A DNA stretch of 64,000 nt from Flectonema sp. DT1601 (Eukaryota > Euglenozoa > Diplonemea > Diplonemida > Diplonemidae), in contig OZ025804.1 of NCBI GenBank assembly GCA_964019425.1, forward strand, positions 186,001-250,000, in the 5' to 3' direction. Both the position numbers and the translations under genes were made by a program. Under the pieces are notes generated by a model, which was not told where the DNA came from, did not search any database, and worked only from the letters and a program-made list of their open reading frames with translations. Below, one piece after another: positions 53,653-64,000 of the stretch; position 1 is the first letter of the stretch; each line of letters opens with the position of its first letter.

Positions 53653-55062
53653 ATGCGTGAATTAGCACTCTTTGCGTCACTGATCTCCATAGGGACATCA
53701 TTTCCAATCATTGAGGGATGTAATGACTGTAGTAATATCGGAGGTCGTTTTCAACCATCGTTACCGAATCCAGCGACTAGTGCCGGAGATATTTATTATT
53801 TAGGATCATTTAACTCTGAGAAAGATTGCAGCAATGTTGTGAAAGAAGGAAGTCGACAGTACTACTCCTACACCTGGTTTTCTGCAAAGACTGCGAATAC
53901 TTCCTATGAAAACATGTGCTATGCAGTTGCTACTAACAAGTGGGATTGGTTTCCACATGGAGTTAACCAGGCATTCAGCGGAAGACTTTTTTACGGATGC
54001 GACAGTGAAGAAGATTGTGCTCTTAATGGAAAATGTAATAAACAAACAAAACAATGTTTGTGTAACTCTGGATGGACTGGACTAGCATGTACACGACTTG
54101 ATGAGCGACCAACTAAATCTCAAAATGGTTTTCAATTTTCATCAGAAGGAGTGAATCACAGCAGTTGGGGAGGTGCTATTCTAAAAAGTGATGAAACTTT
54201 TCACATGTACAGTAGTCTTATGACTCACAAGTGTGGACTCGATTCCTGGGCTACGAACTCAAAAATCATCCATGCGACCAGCGACAATATTCTCGGCCCT
54301 TACAAGTATGATGGCAGCTCTGAACTATTTCCAGTCTTCAGTCACGAACCTGATGTTAAAGTCATCAACAAAAACAATGGAGAGGTAGGAATATTCTTCA
54401 CAATGAGAAATCCAGATAAATTCCCTTTGTGTGACTGCACTAATGGAACTACACCAAAATCATGTAATTTATATCCTGCCCATCCCGACAAAGATCCCAC
54501 ATATGTCAGTACTGCCACCAATCACAGTGGTCCATGGTCAACACCTATCGCTATTATGAAGGATACATTCTCTGATAGTAATTTGACTCCTCTACTCAAT
54601 GAGGATGGTTCTCTTATCGGTCTTTGGAGGTCGTTTTACAATCATTCTTACAGTAGAATCCACTTAGTGACTGCATCGGATTACAAGGACCCTTCAACAT
54701 ATAAATATAACGTAAGTTGGTCAGGTGATTTGTTTAATTTGGGAGGTCCGACTGAAGATCCATTTCTGTTTAAAGACAGTGATGGGTATTACCACGCGAT
54801 ATTTCATAATATGTACGGATGCATGCCTTGTGGAGGTCATGCTTTTTCAAAAGATGGTTTCAGCTGGACTTACACTGGTGGAGATTCCTACGGATGGTCG
54901 TATCTTGTTGGCGACACTAAATATGATGTCGTTAGAAGAGAACGTCCTCATTTAGTTTTTAACGATCAACAAGTTCCTATTGCGTTGAGTACTGGTGTCA
55001 TTCCTGGAGGTGATACTCAGGATTACTCATTTACTCTTGTTGTTCCTTTAGGGTCCCAGTAA
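53653..55062 (+). CDS. Secreted EGF-like plus GH43-type beta-propeller protein, 469 aa
   Basis: A signal peptide (LALFASLISIGTSFPIIEG) starts the protein. Residues about 22-115 form a Cys-containing region with paired aromatic residues, perhaps a PAN/apple-like fold. An EGF-like unit follows at about 115-147 (CDSEEDCALNGKC, CLCNSGWTGLAC). The rest (about 160-465) looks like the five-bladed propeller of glycoside hydrolases 43/62/117: AILKSDETFHMYSS, FSHEPDVKVINKN, GEVGIFFTMRNP, TEDPFLFKDSDGYYHAIFHN and RRERPHLVFND. Asp/Glu candidates lie in EPD and EDPFL, but I cannot assign the catalytic set. Many N-x-S/T sites fit secretion. A role on extracellular polysaccharide or cell-surface sugar is inferred. 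No membrane anchor is seen. Confidence 0.75.
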   Translation: MRELALFASLISIGTSFPIIEGCNDCSNIGGRFQPSLPNPATSAGDIYYLGSFNSEKDCSNVVKEGSRQYYSYTWFSAKTANTSYENMCYAVATNKWDWFPHGVNQAFSGRLFYGCDSEEDCALNGKCNKQTKQCLCNSGWTGLACTRLDERPTKSQNGFQFSSEGVNHSSWGGAILKSDETFHMYSSLMTHKCGLDSWATNSKIIHATSDNILGPYKYDGSSELFPVFSHEPDVKVINKNNGEVGIFFTMRNPDKFPLCDCTNGTTPKSCNLYPAHPDKDPTYVSTATNHSGPWSTPIAIMKDTFSDSNLTPLLNEDGSLIGLWRSFYNHSYSRIHLVTASDYKDPSTYKYNVSWSGDLFNLGGPTEDPFLFKDSDGYYHAIFHNMYGCMPCGGHAFSKDGFSWTYTGGDSYGWSYLVGDTKYDVVRRERPHLVFNDQQVPIALSTGVIPGGDTQDYSFTLVVPLGSQ

Positions 55063-56916
<1,854 letters not shown>

Positions 56917-57500
56917 ATAAATAAAATATAGTTTGGCATCCCCGTGACCAGACCTGTTATGTCGTCACCACAGGAGCCTAAATGCGTAAGTAGAGTTGTG
57001 TTAAAGACATATCTAGCAATCTGTTTTTTTTACATCATATCCTTTTTAATGTAATCCTGATGAGCAGTTTTTCTTGTTCACCAATTTATCTACTTTCTTT
57101 TGGTATTTCTTGTTCTTATTTTTCTCCCATGGAATAAAAGCATTTTGCAGTTTCGTTTTTTTTTTTTTTTTTTTTGTACCAACTATTCAGATTAAGAGCC
57201 GTTTTATTTATATATTCTTTTTTCCTCTTTTGTGCCAGGTTGGTATTGCCGTCGTTGTATTATCGTTATTATCTGAACGTGTTTTTTTTTATAAAAAAAA
57301 TCTTTTTTTTTTTTCTTTAATTTGCTGAAGTATCTATGAGAAGGAAGAGGAAACTGCAGTCAGCTTTTGTTATTCAAAAAAAACACACAAATAGCTAGAG
57401 TGATTATATTGAAATTGAAAAAAAAAAAAAAAGGATAGAATCTGAAAGTGTTTTTAACCTTCTAGTTTTTATGTATTCACTTTCTTCAGGTTTTCATTAA
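56917..57500. other. Intergenic spacer
   Basis: T-run of about 22 near 57,154, a left-end piece of the 104-bp element near 57,181, an A-run near 57,419 and an acceptor (CTTTCTTCAG) ending at 57,489, 11 nt before the next ATG. Confidence 0.6.
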
Positions 57501-58163
57501 ATGAGTCAATCGCCCCTTCCTCGATCTCCTTTAAATGAAAATCCAACGAGAGGTTTTAAGTCTGGAAGGAGTAACGGGATGGCATCAGGTTGGGGACACC
57601 ATGATGAAGGAGCCGTGTTATCTGGTTGGATGGGATCAGGTTCCCCTCAAAGTACTCAACCAAGAGAAGACTCAATTCGTTACGACAGCATCCCAAGGCA
57701 TGGAAGTTTAGGTGGTGTTGGATATCTTTCGGGTAGAGAAAGAGAAAAAATTGAAAAAAAAGATCAAATAAATGACTGGGTAACATACAACAATGACTAC
57801 AACAGTCCAGTGAGGGATTCAAAACGTCCTTGTCCAACTTGTAGTACGAAGTTTGATATTTCTCATGGACCTCGACCTCCAAATTCTAATGAAATAAAAA
57901 CAATTAGAAATGAACTCGTCTCTGACTGGGTTACAACAGGAGACGGTAACATCCCTCGTGGAGGACGTAAACTTTACATCGAACACAGTCGATGGCCTGA
58001 CGGACATGACGGAGGAATTGTTGAAGTGCCAATCCCTCATGCGAGACACCTCGTCCACCCCGAACATACTTTAATGGAATTATGGCCTGCCTATAAAGAT
58101 ACTCACATTATAAGAGGCCCTCCAGCACCTGAAGAATGGGCTCGCCATGCCAAGTATTTCTAA
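57501..58163 (+). CDS. Unrecognised protein with DWVT repeats, 220 aa
   Basis: ATG 57,501 follows an acceptor by 11 nt. The first 75 residues are Ser/Gly/Pro-rich and disordered (SPLPRSPL, GWGHHDEG). Two related stretches follow: NDWVTYNNDYNSPVRDSKRPCP (given in parts: NDWVTYNNDYN, SPVRDSKRP) and SDWVTTGDGNIPRGGRK, each with DWVT and then a basic Pro/Arg part. A CPTC pair lies between them. The end is Trp/His/Pro-rich (SRWPDGHDGG, HARHLVHPEHTLMELWP, PAPEEWARHAKYF). No signal peptide or membrane segment. Short aromatic-Pro repeats of this sort are common in proteins that bind microtubules of flagella, but that is only a resemblance. The gene is well supported by its open frame and acceptor; the function is unknown. 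Confidence 0.7.
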   Translation: MSQSPLPRSPLNENPTRGFKSGRSNGMASGWGHHDEGAVLSGWMGSGSPQSTQPREDSIRYDSIPRHGSLGGVGYLSGREREKIEKKDQINDWVTYNNDYNSPVRDSKRPCPTCSTKFDISHGPRPPNSNEIKTIRNELVSDWVTTGDGNIPRGGRKLYIEHSRWPDGHDGGIVEVPIPHARHLVHPEHTLMELWPAYKDTHIIRGPPAPEEWARHAKYF

Positions 58164-58499
58164 TAACTCTTCGCGTTGTAATAATTGAGATGTCCTCCTT
58201 CTCGATTCTCAATTCGAATGCGGAAAAACCCTTTTAGTACTTAACTACACTTTTTGATTATTTCCTTTGTATTGTATTGTACGTTTCCTTCTTTCTATTT
58301 AATTCTGACATCTCGATACCAAAGCAAACCACTTTTTTATATTATTTCTTCTTAACAAAGGATATGGATTTTCGCATCTCTCAGTCGACGAAAGCATCTC
58401 ATTATGTCTGTGAGAGTCTCACGGTTGCTGGTATGTTACCATGTTGAGCTTTTCCTGATTCGTATATTAATTCATTATTAAGTAAGGGTCACACACAAG
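58164..58499. other. Intergenic spacer
   Basis: AT-rich spacer with no supported gene. An ATTCATTATTAAGTAAG tract precedes the SRP54 ATG. Confidence 0.55.
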
Positions 58500-60302
<1,803 letters not shown>

Positions 60303-61013
60303 ATCGTTTATTAACATCTTTTATGATATGTACGTCCTATCTGTTATGTTTAGTTCCCATGTAGTGATTAGCAGTTCCCTGCCCACAAGTACCATAACTC
60401 ACTTAATGAGATCCAGTTGGGGGAGGCAAGCTGGGAATATTTACGTAGCCGTCATTCTCCTAGTCTGGCAATAACTTGTTGGAAATAAAAAATGGAAAAA
60501 AAAAAAAAAAAAAACTGCACTTGTAGTATAAAGCATATCTCCAGGTGATTTGATTATTGATATTAATTTTCGCAGAGCTATCCGAAATCTCAGTAGTCGG
60601 AGAGTGAAACAGAGAGAATTCTTTTTTTTTTTTTTTTTTTTTAAAGAAACGAACAGAATCGTAGTTCAACAAAATGAAAAAACAAAAATAAAAAAATAAA
60701 AAAATAAAAACACTTATTGGTATCCTTGCCTAACACTGAAAATAAAAAAATGAAAAAAGAAAGACGACAGAAAAAACTAAAAAAAAAAAAAAAAAGCAAA
60801 TCAGTCCAGTGTGCGTAGACACGCGAAGCGTTAGTGTTTATTGCTCGGTAATAACTGTTGTTGTAGTAATGTTGAGATTAATTAATATTGGTATTTTTTC
60901 ACTTAAATAGTTCGAAGTCATGTTTGATATTATTGAGGATCTTATCGCTGTCCACAACTCAATAATAATACTCACACTCAATTAGGTGTTTTACTCTTCT
61001 CACAAAAAAGAAT
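60303..61013. other. Intergenic spacer
   Basis: A- and T-runs (A about 19 near 60,496, T about 22 near 60,622) that could pair. TTTTACTCTTCTCAC precedes the next ATG. No gene. Confidence 0.55.
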
Positions 61014-61671
61014 ATGTCAACCCTCCGCGGTGGTGATCGTAAGATCGACTGGGCTGAACTCAGTGGTAAGCTGCCATCGTCAAAGAGCGCAGCTGACAAA
61101 CAAAAGCGTCGTCAAATCTTCAACGGGATGGATATGAATGGGAATGGATATTTAAGTCTTGCTGAAGTAGACAAGGGTGTGAGAGATGTATTGAAATCTG
61201 ATGACTTGTTTGATTGTAAACCTGCCATGTTGCGAGCATTTAATGCTGTGAAGGACACAGCGCCTTCACACACTCCGCACTCGGACGATTACGTGACGAG
61301 ATCTGAATTCAGATTGCTTATGGTTTGTTTTGTTTTATTTTAATGTTATTGAGTGTACCAATGTCGGAGGGAGAATATCTGACTATCAAGAATCCCACAA
61401 TCCCATAATGAAACACAAACAGGTATCCCTCCGTCAAATGTTCGAACTGTGGCACATGTTTGAATTAATCGATACAGGTGATGACAGAAGAGTTGACGAA
61501 TCAGAGTTCACGAAAGCCGTTCCGATGATTCAGAAATGGGGAGTGAAGGTCGATGATCCGTCAGCGACATTCAAAGAAATCGATGCCAATGGAGGAGGGC
61601 AAGTGTTGTTTGCAGAGTTTGTTGACTGGGCAATGAAGAAGGGTCTCGACCTTGAAGATGATGACGACTAA
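61014..61671 (+). CDS. Calflagin-like EF-hand protein, copy 1, 185 aa, two exons
   Basis: Resembles flagellar calcium-binding proteins (FCaBP/calflagin) of trypanosomes. Exons 61,014-61,322 and 61,423-61,671 join in phase 0 (RLLM-VSLRQM). EF-hand loops lie at about residues 40-51 (DMNGNGYLSLAE), 119-130 (DTGDDRRVDESE) and 156-167 (DANGGGQVLFAE). The SEFRLLM...LRQMFELWHMFELID stretch matches EFRLML...Y.IFEL in FCaBP. Unlike FCaBP the N-terminus is MSTLRGG and not MG-Cys, so myristoyl/palmitoyl anchoring to the flagellar membrane is not expected. It ends in DLEDDDD. Without splicing the frame stops six codons into the intron. A second, nearly identical gene follows 0.9 kb downstream. Confidence 0.85.
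61323..61422 (+). other. Cis intron, 100 nt, EF-hand copy 1
   Basis: GTTTGT 5' end, GAAACACAAACAG 3' end. Phase 0. Differs from the copy-2 intron at two positions by eye. Confidence 0.88.
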
Positions 61672-62576
61672 AACGTCAAAACATATCTGTACTGCAAAGT
61701 GCAATTAACACCCTTCCCTCTCTGTGTAAAATAACCACACAGTTTTTTAACCACCAAGACTACAAGGCTGGGTGTTTCCCTTTGGTCTGATATTTTAACC
61801 ATGTTTGATTGTTATATTTTGGTGCTCAAAGAGTAAAACGCACTCTTCATTTGCATTTTATTTTTTTTGCACTAACGAGCTTTAAAAAAAAAAAAAACAA
61901 CAATAAAAATTGACCTTTTATCGTGTTCTCAGTTGCTGTGTTTATTACCGCCGGAGCGTTTTCGCCGTGGCTTAATATGTCGGTAAATGAAGTTTCAGTG
62001 AACTAAATTGTTTTTTTCTTTTTTCTCCCACTATTCTCCCTTTCATTCCCCCTCTGTTTTTTTTTTTTTTTTTTCCCTTAGTCGTTTATGAAGATGAAGT
62101 GCAGTATTATAAAAAAAAAAAAAAAAAAAAAAATGCGATCTACAGAAATTTTTCATTTTCTCTTTTCAAACAAATCTAGTGGTCGTCTTCAACACTTCCC
62201 GAGATGAACAATGAAAAGTGGGTGCGAACTCATTAATACTAAAAAAAAACAAAAAAAAAAAAATGTAACACCACACAACAATAAAAAGTATGGAGCAGAC
62301 ACAAAAGATTGCATTGCTTGTTCGCGTAACGTTCAACTCAGGGATTTTCTTTTGTTGTTATTGTTACTGCTTGCTTTGCTTATTTGTTTGTGTGCACTCT
62401 GCTTCTCTGCGGTTCATTATTTTCCTCTTTAGTAAATTAATATATTTGATAAAACAGCCCATACACCATGAAGGGGGGAAAAACATAAATGTGATCCTTT
62501 GTAGGGAATAATATTATTTGTGACTTGTTGTTAGCGTTCTGTTAGTTATTTCTCAGGTAAACAACACTTGTTAGAA
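61672..62576. other. Spacer between the EF-hand copies
   Basis: AT-rich with A- and T-runs; it does not resemble the sequence downstream of copy 2. An acceptor (TTAGTTATTTCTCAG) ends at 62,556, 20 nt before the copy-2 ATG. No gene. Confidence 0.6.
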
Positions 62577-63234
62577 ATGTCAACCCTCCGCGGTGGTGAT
62601 CGTAAGATCGACTGGGCTGAACTCAGTGGTAAGCTGCCATCGTCAAAGACCGCAGCTGACAAACAAAAGCGTCGTCAAATCTTCAACGGGATGGATATGA
62701 ATGGGAATGGATATTTAAGTCTTGCTGAAGTAGACAAGGGTGTGAGAGATGTATTGAAATCTGATGACTTGTTTGATTGTAAGCCTGCCATGTTGCGAGC
62801 ATTTAATGCTGTGAAGGACACAGCGCCTGCACACACTCCGCACTCGGACGATTACGTGACGAGATCTGAATTCAGATTGCTTATGGTTTGTTTTGTTTTG
62901 TTTTAATGTTATTGAGTGTACCAATGTCGGAGGGGGAATATCTGACTATCAAGAATCCCACAATCCCATAATGAAACACAAACAGGTATCCCTCCGTCAA
63001 ATGTTCGAACTGTGGCACATGTTTGAATTAATCGATACAGGTGATGACAGAAGAGTTGATGAATCAGAGTTCACGAAAGCCGTTCCGATGATTCAGAAAT
63101 GGGGAGTGAAGGTCGATGATCCGTCAGCGACATTCAAAGAAATCGATGCCAATGGAGGAGGGCAAGTGTTGTTTGCAGAGTTTGTTGACTGGGCAATGAA
63201 GAAGGGTCTCGACCTTGAAGATGATGACGACTAA
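62577..63234 (+). CDS. Calflagin-like EF-hand protein, copy 2, 185 aa, two exons
   Basis: Exons 62,577-62,885 and 62,986-63,234. It differs from copy 1 by about six bases over 658 bp, including two amino-acid changes (Ser to Thr in the KSAAD/KTAAD segment, and Ser to Ala in DTAPSH/DTAPAH) and two intron changes. Similarity starts at or within a few bases of the ATG and ends at the stop codon; flanks are unrelated. The start is ATG 62,577, which lines up with copy 1. Role as for copy 1: a calcium-binding protein perhaps of the flagellum, without an N-terminal acylation site. Confidence 0.85.
62886..62985 (+). other. Cis intron, 100 nt, EF-hand copy 2
   Basis: GTTTGT 5' end, GAAACACAAACAG 3' end, almost identical to the intron of copy 1. 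Confidence 0.88.
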
Positions 63235-63512
63235 AATAAGAAAACCGAAAAGTTTTTATTATTTTTCAAAAAAAAAAAAAAAAATTACCCCGAAAAAAAG
63301 TATAAAAAAAAAAGTTAAAAACTCTATACCTCGCAATCCAAGAAAATAAGAAAATGTATTTTTCCGAGTCCTAATCTACACGAAAAAAAAAAGACAAAAC
63401 AAAAGAAGACAACAATAACTTGTAAATAGTCCCTTGGTGACTCCCCCCAGCTCAATACTTCCAAATATAGATTCTCATTATTATTATTTCTTTTACCAGC
63501 AAATACAGTCTC

Positions 63513-64000
63513 ATGGCTGAAAGAGACGTCGTAAAGGACGCGCTTGATATCCTAAAGAGTGGCCTATCCCTACCTCCAGAACACGGGCTCTATAATATAA
63601 GACTCAGTGACGACAGGGGATTTAAACTTCTACAAAGTGGTACCATAGTAAACAAGCCCGGTTGTATAACAAAAACACTTATATTTCCGTTGGGGTATAA
63701 AGGTGAACGCCAGGAGATAAACTGGGTTAATGGAAGTATATTTTGGTACACTGTTGGGACTGCTGAGATCGATGGTGAGATTACCTTCGTAGTTGAGGGT
63801 CCAGATGGACTAAAAATACGAGGCCTCTCACCACTTGCAACGTATCGCAGTTTTGTAAGAAAACTCCACGATGCGGAACAAAAACCTTTGGCGATGTGTT
63901 CTGCTCATCGATTTTTTGGATTCTCAATACCAACAGTGAAGGAAATACTTTTTCATCTACCTGGTGTTGCTTCTCGTAAACTCCCAAGTCGAATACTTCC
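63513..64000 (+). CDS. FYRN/FYRC-domain protein, N-terminal part (runs off right edge)
   Basis: FYRN and FYRC are paired motifs, usually in chromatin proteins such as the MLL and TBRG1 families, that fold together. The first 160 residues show PLGYKGERQEINWVNG, then IFWYTVGTAEIDGEITFVV (in parts: IFWYTVGTAEID, ITFVVEGPDG), the SPLATYRSFVRKL segment, and FFGFSIPTVKEILFHLPG. These match FYRN (PLGY.S.R.YWS) followed by FYRC (C.Y...I...P.F.V..D......SP...W......FGL..P.V..ll..LPG). The ATG at 63,513 lies 13 nt after an acceptor (TTTCTTTTACCAG). The gene continues past the window, so domains further on are unknown. The call rests on aligned motifs by eye. Confidence 0.7.
   Translation, partial: MAERDVVKDALDILKSGLSLPPEHGLYNIRLSDDRGFKLLQSGTIVNKPGCITKTLIFPLGYKGERQEINWVNGSIFWYTVGTAEIDGEITFVVEGPDGLKIRGLSPLATYRSFVRKLHDAEQKPLAMCSAHRFFGFSIPTVKEILFHLPGVASRKLPSRIL

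Overview
The window is nuclear DNA of a protist, most like a flagellate of the Euglenozoa (kinetoplastid/diplonemid side). This placement is inferred; no rRNA or spliced-leader gene is present to fix it. The supporting observations are these. All genes left of about 5.5 kb lie on the minus strand and all genes right of about 33.6 kb lie on the plus strand, as in directional gene clusters. Most start codons sit 10-45 nt after a pyrimidine tract plus AG, as expected of trans-splice acceptors. There is a malate dehydrogenase ending in the peroxisome/glycosome signal AKL, a tandem pair of calflagin-like EF-hand genes, and two reverse-transcriptase fossils that resemble VIPER/TATE/DIRS elements. 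Unlike typical kinetoplastids, several genes carry short cis introns (65-100 nt) with GTWTGN at the 5' end and an A-rich ACAACAG-type 3' end close to a CTAAC/TTAAC motif.

Layout. 1-5,508: four minus-strand genes (a gene running off the left edge, a 72-residue protein, a basic Ser-rich disordered protein, and a VPS9-domain Rab5 exchange factor). 5,509-33,639: a 28-kb divergent strand-switch region made almost wholly of repeats. From left to right it holds a broken RT/RNase H fossil (minus), a pentanucleotide microsatellite, a GGAGCTGG minisatellite, a partial copy of a satellite-bearing element, six identical 1,280-bp tandem units, a 3.4-kb satellite-bearing segment inserted cleanly in that array, 1.36 further units, the inverted counterpart of the satellite arm, a 1.37-kb tandem pair, several copies of a 250-bp repeat, and a second RT fossil (plus). 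The two satellite arms (about 140-bp AT-rich units, 19 forward and about 23 reverse) form a giant imperfect inverted repeat. This may be a foldback-type mobile element, a centromere, or both.

33,640-64,000: a plus-strand cluster. It encodes an MFS transporter, a two-exon protein with a Cys/His module, a TMEM144-like transporter with a Cys-rich ectodomain, a VHS-GAT adaptor, a Rab5-like GTPase, peroxisomal-type MDH, FEN1, a Ras-family GTPase, an Mpv17/PMP22-like protein with a CaaX end, a secreted GH43-like protein, a flavin amine oxidase, an unknown DWVT-repeat protein, SRP54, two nearly identical EF-hand proteins, and an FYRN/FYRC protein cut by the right edge.

The genes do not form one pathway. 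Three of them (VPS9 exchange factor, Rab5-like GTPase, VHS-GAT adaptor) belong to endosomal traffic. The introns of MDH and of the Ras-like gene sit just before the exon that carries the targeting signal (AKL and CTIL), so splicing decides whether the signal is present.
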